From contig NZ_LR733284.1 in the NCBI RefSeq assembly GCF_902506375.1, positions 1 to 64,000 of the forward strand: DNA of 64,000 nucleotides. The letters are read 5' to 3'. The notes under the pieces are model-generated. The model saw only the letters and a list, made by a program, of their open reading frames with translations, was not told where the DNA came from and searched no databases. Source of the stretch: Microbacterium sp. 8M (GTDB lineage Bacteria; Actinomycetota; Actinomycetes; Actinomycetales; Microbacteriaceae). The position numbers and the translations under genes are program-made. Every line of letters starts with the position of its first letter. Position 1 is the first letter of the stretch. This document shows positions 25,985-34,607 of the stretch, in pieces.

Positions 25985-26851
25985 CTATTTGCCGCCGGTG
26001 TTGGCGATACCGGTGGCGATCTGCCGCTGGAAGAACAGGAAGATGATCACGACGGGGACGATCGAGACGACGCTCATCGCGAGGATGAGGTTGAACGGCA
26101 CGGTCTCCTCGGCGTTGAAACGCGCCAGCGCGACCGGAAGCGTGTACACGTCCGAGCTCTGCGCCACGATCAACGGCCAGAGGAAGTCGTTCCATCGCCA
26201 CATCACCGAGAAGATCGCGACGACCGCGAGCGCCGGGGTGCACAGCGGAAGCACGATCCGCAGGAACGTGCGGAACTCACCGGATCCGTCGACGCGTGCG
26301 GCCTCGATCAGCTCGTCGGGGATGCTCAGCATGTACTGCCGGAGCAGGAACACGCCCGTCGGCGTCGCCGCCGCGGGGATGATCATGCCCCACAGCGTGT
26401 TCACCAGCCCGAGGCCGGCGACGACCTGATACACGGGGATCAGGATCACCTGCAGCGGGATCATGATGGTCGCGAGCGTCAAGACGAACAGGAACGTCTT
26501 GCCGCGGAAGTTGTACTTCGCGAGGGCATAGGCCGCCATCGCGTTGATCGCCAGCGTGATGGCGGTCGCCGCGATCGTGACCACGACGCTGTTGCGCAGG
26601 TAGGTCGTGAAGTCGAACCGGGTGAGCGCCTCGGTGAAGTTCGTCGGGGCCCAGGAGTCCGGCAGGAAGCTCGGCGGCCGCGCCGCGAGCTCGGTCGGCG
26701 ACTTGAAGGCGCCGAGCAGGGTCCACAGCACCGGGACCAAGGCGACGAGGGCGCCGGCGGTGAGGACGACCACACGGAGCGCGTCCGAGAGCCGGGTCTT
26801 GCCGAGCGAGGTCCAGGTGCGCCGGGGGGATCCGGCGGTCTGCGTGCTCAT
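25985..26851 (-). CDS. Sugar ABC transporter permease (MalG type), uronide locus
   Basis: A 288-residue permease with about six membrane segments and the EAA loop EAARVDGSGEFRTFLRIVLP. It overlaps the upstream permease by four bases (ATGA). Together with the two preceding genes it forms the importer for uronate-containing oligosaccharides. No ATPase gene accompanies it. Confidence 0.92.
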   Translation of the reverse strand: MSTQTAGSPRRTWTSLGKTRLSDALRVVVLTAGALVALVPVLWTLLGAFKSPTELAARPPSFLPDSWAPTNFTEALTRFDFTTYLRNSVVVTIAATAITLAINAMAAYALAKYNFRGKTFLFVLTLATIMIPLQVILIPVYQVVAGLGLVNTLWGMIIPAAATPTGVFLLRQYMLSIPDELIEAARVDGSGEFRTFLRIVLPLCTPALAVVAIFSVMWRWNDFLWPLIVAQSSDVYTLPVALARFNAEETVPFNLILAMSVVSIVPVVIIFLFFQRQIATGIANTGGK

Positions 26852-27762
26852 ACCGCTTCCCTCTTCCTGCTGATCAGCCAGTTGATGATCGTGATGACGA
26901 ACACGACGAGGAACAGCAGCACGCCGCCGGCCGAAGCGATGCCGTAGCGGATCGGCGACTGGAAGCCGTTCTCGTAGATGTACTGGACGATCAGCATCGT
27001 CGCGCCGACGGGCCCGCCGCCGGTCAGGGTGTAGATGAAGTCGAAGGACTGGAACCCGTGGATCGTCGCCAGCACGACCACCACCACGATGCTCGGCTGC
27101 AGCATCGGGAGCGTGATCGAGCGGAACTGGACCCATGACGACGCGCCGTCCATGCGGGCGGCCTCGTACAGCGTCGGGTCGATCGCCTGGAGCCCTGCCA
27201 GCAGGATCAGCATGTAGAAGCCGACCTGCATCCAGATCCCCACGGCGACGATCGAGACCATCGCCCAGGTGTTGTTGACCAGCCACGGGATCTCACCGAT
27301 CCCGATCCAGCTCAACCAGGTGTTGACCGCGCCGTTCTTGCGCTCGAGCATCCAGCCCCAGACCAGGCCGACCACCACGGGCGAGATCAGCACCGGGATG
27401 AAGAAGACGCTGCGGAAGAACACCTTGAAGCGCCTCTGGGCCTCGACCAGGACGGCGAGGCCGATGCCGACGACCGTCGACAGCACCACGAACGCGACCG
27501 CGTAGATCACCGTGTTGCGGGCGACCATCCAGAACTGCGCGTCCGTGAGGATCGTCGAGTAGTTCGCCAGACCCACCGCCTTGAACGTGCGGCCGTTGCT
27601 GGAGGCGTACATCGACATGTTGAAGCCGTTGAGCGCCGGCCAGACGGTGAACATGCCGAAGATGAGCATGTTCGGGAAGAGGAAGAAATAAGGGGCGAGA
27701 CGGAGCCCCCAAGGGGCCCGCTTGCGCCGGTTCAGCGCAAGCGGGATGGTGACGGTCGTCAT
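26848..27762 (-). CDS. Sugar ABC transporter permease (MalF type), uronide locus
   Basis: A 304-residue permease with about six membrane segments and the EAA loop EAARMDGASSWVQFRSITLP. The start overlaps the binding-protein stop codon by four bases and the end overlaps the next permease by four bases, so all three transporter genes are coupled. Confidence 0.92.
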   Translation of the reverse strand: MTTVTIPLALNRRKRAPWGLRLAPYFFLFPNMLIFGMFTVWPALNGFNMSMYASSNGRTFKAVGLANYSTILTDAQFWMVARNTVIYAVAFVVLSTVVGIGLAVLVEAQRRFKVFFRSVFFIPVLISPVVVGLVWGWMLERKNGAVNTWLSWIGIGEIPWLVNNTWAMVSIVAVGIWMQVGFYMLILLAGLQAIDPTLYEAARMDGASSWVQFRSITLPMLQPSIVVVVVLATIHGFQSFDFIYTLTGGGPVGATMLIVQYIYENGFQSPIRYGIASAGGVLLFLVVFVITIINWLISRKREAV

Positions 27763-29081
27763 TGCTTCGTCTCCGCCACCAACTGATCGATCTTCGTGGA
27801 CAGATCCTTCATCGCCGTGGCCAGGTCCTTCTGCTCCGCCACGACCGCCGAGATCTGGTTCACCAGCTCCGTGGCCGATCCGCTGAACGCGGGGTTGCCG
27901 ACCGTGGCGAAGGTGTCCTCGGGGGTGCGCTTGAGCTCGGCGTTGAACACGTCCATCGCGGTCTGCGTCTTGGCGTCGGCGTACTTCACACCCGACTTGG
28001 CGAGATCGGCACGGGTCGGCAGGGAGCCGGCGGCGGTGACGAACGTGGTCTGGTTCTCCGGGGAGTTCATGAACTTCACGAACTCCGCCGCGAGAGCCGG
28101 GTTCTTCGACTCCTTGAACGCGGCCATGAACTTGCCGCCGGGGAATCCGCCGCACTCCTTCGCGCAGGGGTTCGGAGCGACCGCCCAGTCGAACTTCGCG
28201 TTCTGCACGAACTGGCTGACCTGCCAGTTGCCGGACAGGTACACGGGGGTGTCGCCGGTCAGGAAGATCTCGTTCGCGCCCTTGTACTTCGAGCCCGAGC
28301 CGAGCCAGAAGTCCTTGGGCATCTTGTCGTCCTTCATCAGGTCGACGAGCGGGCTGAGCGCCTTCTCCGCCTTGCCCGTGTCGAGCGTGTTCCCCTTGGG
28401 GCCGACCAGGGTCGTGCCGTACTCGCTGAGCACCGTGGAGAGCCGGTGGCCGGACTTGTCCATCGCGAAGGCGTAGGGGACGCCGGTCGCGGACTGGACC
28501 TTCTTCGCCGCGGTGAGCAGCTCCTCCCACGTCCACGGCTTCTTCTCGTCGGGCAGGGCGACGCCGGCCTTCTTGAACAGGTCGACGTTGATGAAGGGCG
28601 CGTTGATCGTGAGATCGGACGGGACGGCGATGAGCTGCCCCTTCGCGTTGGTCGCCGCCGCGCGAGGACCGGCCAGGAAGTCCTTCTTGAAGTCGGCGCC
28701 GGTGTAGTCGTCCAGGGGGAGGAGGTCGTCGTGGAACTCGCTGAGGGAGGAGAGCCGCACGACGTCGGGGGCGTTGCCGCCGGTGAGGCGGGCCTGGACC
28801 GACTTGATCAGGTCGCCGAAGGCGAGGATCTCGAGGTTGACCTTGACGTCGTACTTCTTCTCGAACTTGGCGATGAGGTCGCGCGTGCCCTTCTCGTCGG
28901 GGCCGTCGGTGAAGTAGACGTAGTTCAGGGTCTTGCCCGCGAAGTCCTTCGGGTCGACCGAGTGCGCGGGCGTGGGGGCATCGTCGCTCTCCGACGGACC
29001 GGGCGCGCACGCCGTAGCGAGCAGTGCGATGGAGCTGATTCCGACGATCAGGGGAAGCAGACGCGAACGTAGACGTGCCAC
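27759..29081 (-). CDS. Substrate-binding lipoprotein of the uronide ABC transporter
   Basis: A 440-residue solute-binding protein with a lipobox ending at Cys25 (LLATAC). Family motifs include LNYVYFTDGPDEKG, GGNAPDVVRLSSLSEF and GGFPGGKFMAAFKESKNPAL. The GTG start is preceded by ATAGGAGG. The frame continues about 20 codons upstream, but that part lacks a ribosome site and would spoil the signal peptide. It leads the uronide operon, opposite the kduD-like gene. Confidence 0.92.
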   Translation of the reverse strand: MARLRSRLLPLIVGISSIALLATACAPGPSESDDAPTPAHSVDPKDFAGKTLNYVYFTDGPDEKGTRDLIAKFEKKYDVKVNLEILAFGDLIKSVQARLTGGNAPDVVRLSSLSEFHDDLLPLDDYTGADFKKDFLAGPRAAATNAKGQLIAVPSDLTINAPFINVDLFKKAGVALPDEKKPWTWEELLTAAKKVQSATGVPYAFAMDKSGHRLSTVLSEYGTTLVGPKGNTLDTGKAEKALSPLVDLMKDDKMPKDFWLGSGSKYKGANEIFLTGDTPVYLSGNWQVSQFVQNAKFDWAVAPNPCAKECGGFPGGKFMAAFKESKNPALAAEFVKFMNSPENQTTFVTAAGSLPTRADLAKSGVKYADAKTQTAMDVFNAELKRTPEDTFATVGNPAFSGSATELVNQISAVVAEQKDLATAMKDLSTKIDQLVAETKQ

Positions 29082-29138
29082 GGGTCCTCCTATGGTGCGG
29101 GGCGAGCGTCCATGCTCGTCCGGGCTGTGTGGTCTTCG

Positions 29139-29197
29139 GGTCAATCAGATGTATTGACCTCGCCCCCATTTTGGACAATAGTTTCCCTGAAAGGAAA
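29139..29197. promoter_or_regulatory. Divergent control region with candidate IclR operators
   Basis: The 171-base gap between the uronide operon and kduD holds a perfect inverted repeat GGTCAAT/ATTGACC with a seven-base spacer (29139-29159), an imperfect dyad TTGGACAATAGTTTCC (29171-29186) and TTTCC/GGAAA with a six-base spacer (29182-29197). On the minus strand TTGTCC and AATACA-type elements lie around these sites. They are likely binding sites for the locus regulator at 20277, controlling both directions. Confidence 0.5.
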
Positions 29198-29252
29198 GCC
29201 TTTTCTGTTCAACGGAATTTATCCGGCCGGGGTCGGAGGATCGGGAGATGCG

Positions 29253-30023
29253 ATGGAGCACGAGGATCGCAGTGGGAGATCGCGAGCGCTGGAGGGCCGT
29301 CACGCGCTGGTGACCGGTGGTGGATCGGGGATTGGCCTGGCCTGCGCCCGGCGACTCGCGGAGGACGGGGCGCGAACCACGATCCTCGGTCGGGCCAGCG
29401 CCGTCGCCGCCGCCGCGGACCTGCGCGCGGAAGGGCTGGATGTGGACGCGGTCGAGTGCGATCTCTCCGACGTCGCCGCGACGCGGGAGCTCGCCGAGCG
29501 ACTGGCGAGCGAGGAGAAGATCGACATCCTCGTGAACAACGCGGGCATCATCTATCGCGAGCCGGCCGAGACGCACGATCCACGGGAATGGGAACGAGTG
29601 CTCGACGTCAACCTCCGGGCGGTCTGGGCGCTCACCCAGCCGCTGGGCGCGGCGATGGTGGAGCGGGGCTTCGGAAGGATCGTCACGATCGCCTCGCTGC
29701 TCTCGTTCCAGGGCGGGATCAACGTCGTCTCCTATGCGACGACGAAACATGCCGTTGTCGGCATGACCAAGACGCTCGCCAACGAATGGGCGTCGCGCGG
29801 AGTGACGGTCAACTGCATCGCGCCGGGCTACATCGCGACGAACAACACCACGGCCCTGCGCGAGGACGAGGCGCGCGAAGCGGAGATCCGTTCCCGGATC
29901 CCGGCGGGACGCTGGGGCACTCCGGACGACGTCGCCCGCGCCGCCGCCTTCCTCGTGGGGCCCGATGCCGGATACGTCAACGGGCACACGCTCGTCGTGG
30001 ACGGAGGCTGGCTCGCGCGCTGA
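29253..30023 (+). CDS. kduD: 2-dehydro-3-deoxy-D-gluconate 5-dehydrogenase KduD
   Basis: A 256-residue short-chain dehydrogenase. The Rossmann motif is GGGSGIG near the N-terminus, NNAG follows, and the catalytic Ser/Tyr/Lys are in the region ending SYATTKHA. The late block NCIAPGYIATNNTTALREDE and the C-terminal VDGGWLAR match E. coli KduD closely, which separates it from generic family members. It reduces 3-deoxy-D-glycero-2,5-hexodiulosonate, made by KduI, to 2-keto-3-deoxygluconate. The following kinase and aldolase steps are not in the window. Confidence 0.9.
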   Translation: MEHEDRSGRSRALEGRHALVTGGGSGIGLACARRLAEDGARTTILGRASAVAAAADLRAEGLDVDAVECDLSDVAATRELAERLASEEKIDILVNNAGIIYREPAETHDPREWERVLDVNLRAVWALTQPLGAAMVERGFGRIVTIASLLSFQGGINVVSYATTKHAVVGMTKTLANEWASRGVTVNCIAPGYIATNNTTALREDEAREAEIRSRIPAGRWGTPDDVARAAAFLVGPDAGYVNGHTLVVDGGWLAR

Positions 30024-30163
30024 CCCCTGCTTCTCTCGCCGGCCACGACTTCTCCGGCCGCCCACGGCGCGGGTTCCGCAGTGCGGAGAACGCGCCTAGA
30101 CTCCTGCGCGAAGCCGCTGATCGCATCGGATTCCGGAGCACGGCGGTGCACCGAGGAGGCGAC

Positions 30164-30730
30164 ATGCAGACCCTGACGATCGACTTCATCTGCTCTCTCG
30201 ACGGTTACGGCGCCGCGGAGGGATGGCCCGGCCTGTGGGGGATGGGTGGCCCTGAGTACTTCGAATGGCTCGGCACGGCCCCGGACAAGGACTATCCGAT
30301 TCTCATGGGTGCGACGACGTACCGGCTCATGTCCGCCTTCGCCGCCGCCGGCGAGGAGGGTGTCGACGTGCTCGACCGGATCCCGAAGTACGTCTTCTCC
30401 GCCACGCTCCCCGACCCTCTGGCCTGGGCGAACTCGATCCTGGTCCGCGAGGACGCGGTCACGTTCCTGCGCAGGCTGAAGGAGGAGTCGGATCGGCCGC
30501 TGCGCACCCTCGGCAGCGTCTCCTTGTGCCGGTCGCTGCTGAACGCCGGCCTCGTCGACCGCTACCGCGTCGTGCTCTTCCCCGTGATCACCGGAGCCAC
30601 GGGCGAGGACCGGATCTTCGACGGCTACCCGGACGTGCGCCTGGACCTCGTCACGTCGCGCACCTTCGACGGACGGCTCCAGCTGCTCGAGTACGTGCCG
30701 ACCGTGCTCGACGGCCCGCCCGGTCGTTGA
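30164..30730 (+). CDS. Dihydrofolate reductase-like (RibD C-terminal domain) protein
   Basis: A 188-residue protein with the RibD C-terminal/DHFR fold pattern: MQTLTIDFICSLDGYGAAEG at the start, ILMGATTYRLMSAF, and GLVDRYRVVLFPVITGATGE near the end. Stand-alone copies are common in actinobacteria and presumably are NADPH-dependent reductases of unknown substrate. The ATG follows GAGGAGG. It sits alone, 140 bases after kduD. Confidence 0.85.
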   Translation: MQTLTIDFICSLDGYGAAEGWPGLWGMGGPEYFEWLGTAPDKDYPILMGATTYRLMSAFAAAGEEGVDVLDRIPKYVFSATLPDPLAWANSILVREDAVTFLRRLKEESDRPLRTLGSVSLCRSLLNAGLVDRYRVVLFPVITGATGEDRIFDGYPDVRLDLVTSRTFDGRLQLLEYVPTVLDGPPGR

Positions 30731-30782
30731 TCCGGCGCCCCACGCGCGGGGTCTCCGTCGGGACGGGGAGCCGGTCGACTGC

Positions 30783-31223
30783 TCAGCCCTCGGTCGCGGA
30801 AACGGCGGCCTCGACGAGGTCGGCATCGGTCGCGGCGCTCAGGTCGATCCGGCGCTGAGCGATCACGGCGTCGGCGACCAGCGGGTGGTGGTCGCGCAGG
30901 CGCTCGAGGAACATCGCCGCAGCGTTCGACTTGCCGTCGCCGTGCCCGAACAGCACGAACCGGCGGCCGAGGTACTCGTCCTGCAGCACCCGCGCCGTCT
31001 CCTCGAAGAACGGCACCAGGTCCTGCACATCGTCATGCCCGAGGCGTCGCTCGACGGTGCGGAGGTTGCGCGCCCACGGATCGTCGTTGCGCACGCGCCG
31101 CTCCGAGTCGGAGACCGTGCGGCTGTGCAGGTCGAAGTCGAGGATCCGGGCCCGCTCGTCATCGATGGTGACGACGAGAAGGCGCTGCTCGTTCTCCGCT
31201 CGGATGTCCGTGTGGTCGGTCAT
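30783..31223 (-). CDS. Uncharacterised 146-residue protein, possibly baeRF-like
   Basis: The sequence LLVVTIDDERARILDFDLHS near the start and FVLFGHGDGKSNAAAMFLER later recall bacterial relatives of archaeal/eukaryotic release factors and host-attachment proteins, which have a similar beta-strand and GxGxxxN-type loop. The match is faint. The ATG is preceded by AAGGGAG. No operon partner is visible: a DHFR-like gene converges on it and a TetR gene follows 214 bases upstream. Confidence 0.5.
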   Translation of the reverse strand: MTDHTDIRAENEQRLLVVTIDDERARILDFDLHSRTVSDSERRVRNDDPWARNLRTVERRLGHDDVQDLVPFFEETARVLQDEYLGRRFVLFGHGDGKSNAAAMFLERLRDHHPLVADAVIAQRRIDLSAATDADLVEAAVSATEG

Positions 31224-31325
31224 GTCCACTCCCTTCGCTCCGATGCGCGGGCGTCGCGCTCGCGCGCATCGCTTGGGGAGGAGAGTACGTCGGCTTGCCG
31301 CTCCCGGCGACCCCCTTGCGTGACA

Positions 31326-31388
31326 CCGATCCTCGGGTGCGCGGAGCCGATCCTCGGGTGCGCGGAGCCGATCCTCGGGTGCGCGGAG
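31326..31388. repeat. Three perfect 21-base tandem repeats
   Basis: The unit CCGATCCTCGGGTGCGCGGA plus G is present three times without mismatch, starting at 31326, 31347 and 31368, in the non-coding gap between two minus-strand genes. It contains no obvious dyad and no coding potential in context. Confidence 0.85.
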
Positions 31389-31437
31389 CCGCGAGGCGTC
31401 CGGCCGTGTCACGCGGGTCCGGCACGACCCTAAGGGG

Positions 31438-32049
31438 TCAGACGGTGTGCCGCACCTGCGCCCGGCCCGCCTCCCGGGCGAGGAGTTCGATCGCCGAGGC
31501 GAGACCGCGGGCCGCCTCGGCCGGGTCGATGCGGGCCAGAGCGAACGCGGCGACGACGCTGCTCGTGATCGCGTCGACCAGGCGGCCGCGGTCGGCTGCG
31601 TCGAGATGAGGGGCGTGCGCCTGCACGCCGCGCGCGAACGCGTCGCGGAGCTCTGCGCGGTAGTCGGCGATCACCCGGGCGACCTTCGGATCCTGCGCGA
31701 TCGGTGCGCCGGCGGCGTTCACGAGCAGGCAGCCGTGCGACGCCGGCATCGAGCTCAGGGTGCCGAACGCGTCGTGCAGGCCCTGCAGATAGGCGATGAT
31801 CGCGTCGGGTTGGACGGGCTCTGCGGACAGCGGCTGCAGCCGGGGGCGGACGACCTCATCGAGATAGCTCTGCACCGCGGCGTCGAACAGGCCCCGCTTG
31901 GAGCCGAACGCGTTGTAGATGCTGGAGCGGCTGAGCCCGGTCGCCGACTCCAGCTCGGGGATCGAGGCGCTCTCGTAGCCGACGCTCCAGAACAGCGTGC
32001 GGGCCGCGCGGACCACGGTGTCGTGGTCGAAGCTCTGGGTGCGTGCCAT
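31438..32049 (-). CDS. TetR-family transcriptional repressor
   Basis: A 203-residue regulator. The TetR helix-turn-helix covers residues about 10-55 (VVRAARTLFWSVGYESASIP, then SIYNAFGSKRGLFDAAV), followed by an all-helical effector domain containing SHGCLLVNAA, typical of the AcrR/YxaF-like subgroup. It is divergent from a DUF1304/enone reductase pair. The 15-base dyad in the shared region is its likely operator and also covers its own promoter. Confidence 0.92.
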   Translation of the reverse strand: MARTQSFDHDTVVRAARTLFWSVGYESASIPELESATGLSRSSIYNAFGSKRGLFDAAVQSYLDEVVRPRLQPLSAEPVQPDAIIAYLQGLHDAFGTLSSMPASHGCLLVNAAGAPIAQDPKVARVIADYRAELRDAFARGVQAHAPHLDAADRGRLVDAITSSVVAAFALARIDPAEAARGLASAIELLAREAGRAQVRHTV

Positions 32050-32057
32050 GGTCGCTC

Positions 32058-32107
32058 TTTTCTGTAATGACCGATCCAGTATATATTGGACAGGTCGTTA
32101 CAGAAAA
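32058..32107. promoter_or_regulatory. TetR operator between divergent genes
   Basis: TTTTCTGTAATGACC (32058-32072) and GGTCGTTACAGAAAA (32093-32107) are inverted repeats with one mismatch. The enclosed AT-rich stretch GTATATATTGG carries a -10-like TATATT and an inner CCA/TGG dyad. The site can block transcription in both directions. Confidence 0.75.
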
Positions 32108-32131
32108 GGTTTCACGCAGAGGAGTCCCATC

Positions 32132-32518
32132 ATGGTCGTCGCAGGTCTGATCTTCGCCGCGGTCGCCGCGCTCGTGCACGTCTACATCTTCGTCATGGAG
32201 TCGCTGGCGTGGACCACGCCCCGGGTGCGCGCGACCTTCGGCATGACCGAGGACGAGGCGCTCGCGACGAAGTCGATGGCGTTCAATCAGGGGTTCTACA
32301 ACCTCTTCCTCGCGATCGCGGTCTTCGCGGGGATCGTCTTCTTCGCCGTCGGGGCTCCCGTCGTCGGAGCGACGCTCGTGCTCACCGGAGCCGGATCCAT
32401 GGCCGCCGCCGCGCTCGTGCTGCTGCTGTCGAGCCCCGACAAGCGGGGCGCTGCGCTCAAGCAGGGCGTGATCCCGGCCGTGGCGACGATCGTCCTGGCG
32501 GTCGGCCTCGCGCTCTGA
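32132..32518 (+). CDS. DUF1304 small membrane protein
   Basis: A 128-residue protein with four hydrophobic segments. The features FVMESLAWTTPRVRATFGM and NQGFYNLFLAIAVFAGI are characteristic of the DUF1304 family of unknown function. The ATG follows AGAGGAG and lies 24 bases after the TetR dyad, so expression is probably controlled by the divergent regulator. The next gene, an enone reductase, follows within 62 bases. Confidence 0.88.
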   Translation: MVVAGLIFAAVAALVHVYIFVMESLAWTTPRVRATFGMTEDEALATKSMAFNQGFYNLFLAIAVFAGIVFFAVGAPVVGATLVLTGAGSMAAAALVLLLSSPDKRGAALKQGVIPAVATIVLAVGLAL

Positions 32519-32579
32519 CCGGTCCGTCCGCTTCATCCTCACCCCCTATCCCTCACGAAACCCCTCACGAAGGAGTTCC

Positions 32580-33620
32580 ATGTCCCGTGCCCTGAGCACC
32601 CAGATCCAGCTCGCGAAGCGTCCGGTCGGCTGGCCGACGCCGGGCGACTTCCAGACCGCCGAGGTCGTCTACGAGGACCCCGCTGCCGGCGAGGTGCGCG
32701 TGCGCAACGAGTTCGTCTCCGTCGACCCGTACATGCGGGGACGTATGAACGATGTCCGCAGCTACGTGCCGCCGTACGCCCTCGGCGAGACCATCACCGG
32801 CGGCGCGATCGGCCGGGTCGTCGCCTCGGACGCCCCGGAGCTGCCGGTCGGCACGCTCGTGCTGCACCAGCACGGCTGGGCCGACGTGGTCCAGGCCCAG
32901 GCGGCGACGTTCCGCCCCGTGCCGGATATCCCCGGGCTCCCGTCGTCGCTGCGTCTGCACATCCTCGGGATGACCGGGCTCACCGCGTACGTCGGCCTCA
33001 CCGCGATCGCGGGGATGAAGCCCGGCGACACCGTGTTCGTCTCCGGTGCGGCCGGCGCGGTCGGCACCGCGGTCGGTCAGATCGCGAAGCTCCTGGGCGC
33101 GGGGCGCGTGATCGGCTCTGCGGGCTCCGCCGAGAAGGTCGCGCTCCTGACCGAGAAGTACGGATACGACGTCGCCTTCAACTACAAGGACGGCGACGTG
33201 CGCGGCCAGCTCGCGGCCGCCGCGCCGGAGGGCGTCGACGTGTTCTTCGACAACGTCGGCGGCGACCACCTGGAGGCGGCGCTCGACGCGTTCAACGACG
33301 GCGGCCGCGCTGCGCTGTGCGGTGCGATCGCGGGATACAACACGACGGACCGCACCCCGGGACCGGACAACATGGCCAACATCATCACCCGCGGCCTCAC
33401 CCTGAAGGGCTTCACGCTCGCGGCGTACCTCGGCCTTGCGCCGGAGTTCCAGGAGAAGATGACGGCCTGGTTCGCCGAGGGGCGGATCGCCTACGACGAG
33501 ACGATCGTCGACGGCATCGAGAACACGGTGGACGCGTTCCTCGACATGATGCGCGGCGCGAACACGGGCAAGATGCTCGTGCGCATCGCCCCCGCGGAAG
33601 GCACGGCCGAGCGCGCCTGA
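32580..33620 (+). CDS. NADPH-dependent enone/quinone reductase (MDR family, CurA/PTGR type)
   Basis: A 346-residue zinc-independent medium-chain dehydrogenase. Motifs are VSVDPYMRGRM near the N-terminus, the MTGLTAYVGL segment, the nucleotide-binding VSGAAGAVGTAVGQIAKLLG, and FDNVGGDHLEAAL. The family reduces the double bond of alpha,beta-unsaturated ketones and aldehydes with NADPH, a detoxification role. It follows the DUF1304 gene behind the TetR-controlled promoter, with AAGGAG before the ATG. Confidence 0.92.
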   Translation: MSRALSTQIQLAKRPVGWPTPGDFQTAEVVYEDPAAGEVRVRNEFVSVDPYMRGRMNDVRSYVPPYALGETITGGAIGRVVASDAPELPVGTLVLHQHGWADVVQAQAATFRPVPDIPGLPSSLRLHILGMTGLTAYVGLTAIAGMKPGDTVFVSGAAGAVGTAVGQIAKLLGAGRVIGSAGSAEKVALLTEKYGYDVAFNYKDGDVRGQLAAAAPEGVDVFFDNVGGDHLEAALDAFNDGGRAALCGAIAGYNTTDRTPGPDNMANIITRGLTLKGFTLAAYLGLAPEFQEKMTAWFAEGRIAYDETIVDGIENTVDAFLDMMRGANTGKMLVRIAPAEGTAERA

Positions 33621-33634
33621 GCCCACGGGGCGGA

Positions 33635-33669
33635 CGAAGCGGCGGGGTGCCGTGGCCCCCGCCGCTTCG
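33635..33669. terminator. Bidirectional terminator-like hairpin
   Basis: A perfect 13-base stem, CGAAGCGGCGGGG/CCCCGCCGCTTCG with a nine-base loop, fills the short gap between the converging reductase and hydrolase genes. Confidence 0.7.
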
Positions 33670-33672
33670 GCG

Positions 33673-34494
33673 TCACTCCGCGAAGAACGCGAGGATGTCG
33701 TCGTCCAGCGCGACCTGGTAGTCGCCCCAGATGCCGTGGGACGCGCCCGGGTAGACCTTCAGGGTGCCCTGCGAGACGAGGGTGATCGCTTTCTCCGCCG
33801 CCGCGGCGATGGGGACGATCTGGTCATCGTCGCCGTGCGCGATGAGGATCGGGACATCGAGGGCCTTGAGATCCTCGGTGAAGTCGGTCTCGGAGAAGAC
33901 CTTCACGCAGTCGTAGGCGGCGTTGAGGCCGGCCATCATGCCCTGGCGCTGGAAGTCGTCGACGAGGCCCTGCGAGCGCTTGTCCGGCTGGTGGTTGAAG
34001 CCGAAGAAGGTCTCGGCGAGATCCTTGTAGAACTGCGACCGGTCGTTGAGCACTCCGGCACGGATGCCGTCGAAGACCTCGAGCGGCGTGCCCTCGGGGT
34101 TGGTCTCGGTCTGCAGCATGAGCGGCGGGACCGCGCCCGCCGTCGCGACCTTGGAGACCCGGCCGGCTCCGCGGGTCGCCGCGTAGCGGAACACCTCGCC
34201 GCCGCCCGTGGAGTGCCCGACGAGCAGGATGTCCTGCAGGTCCAGCTGTTCGGCCAGCGAGGCCAGGTCGGCCACATACGTGTCCATGTCGTTGCCGTGG
34301 TACGTGCGCGAGGAGCGGCCGTGACCCCGGCGGTCGTGGGCGATGGCGCGGTAGCCGGCGTCGGCGAAGAGCTTGAGCTCCTTCTGCCACGCGTCCGAGT
34401 TCAGCGGCCAGCCGTGGCTGAAGATCACGGGGCGACCCTCGCCGAGCTCGGTGTAGTAGATCTCGGTGCCGTCGGGCGTGGTGATGTAGGGCAT
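33673..34494 (-). CDS. Alpha/beta hydrolase, non-heme chloroperoxidase/arylesterase type
   Basis: A 273-residue cytoplasmic hydrolase. The oxyanion region FSHGWPLNSDAW, nucleophile GHSTGGGE, acid in AHGDDDQIVP and histidine in GASHGIW are all present. This set is typical of cofactor-free haloperoxidase/perhydrolase-like esterases. The ATG follows CAGGAAAGGA. The XRE regulator gene lies upstream on the same strand, 113 bases away, and may or may not control it. Confidence 0.9.
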   Translation of the reverse strand: MPYITTPDGTEIYYTELGEGRPVIFSHGWPLNSDAWQKELKLFADAGYRAIAHDRRGHGRSSRTYHGNDMDTYVADLASLAEQLDLQDILLVGHSTGGGEVFRYAATRGAGRVSKVATAGAVPPLMLQTETNPEGTPLEVFDGIRAGVLNDRSQFYKDLAETFFGFNHQPDKRSQGLVDDFQRQGMMAGLNAAYDCVKVFSETDFTEDLKALDVPILIAHGDDDQIVPIAAAAEKAITLVSQGTLKVYPGASHGIWGDYQVALDDDILAFFAE

Positions 34495-34607
34495 CGTGTG
34501 TCCTTTCCTGGGGAGGGGAGTGCGACGCGAGACGGCGACGGATCGCCGCGCCGTCGCGAGACACACGCTAGGCCGGGAACGGACGCGGGAGGGAGGCCCG
34601 CGGAGTA

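Noticed and set aside
31326..31388. Possible CRISPR array
   Set aside because: The units are contiguous 21-mers without spacers and no cas gene is present in the window.
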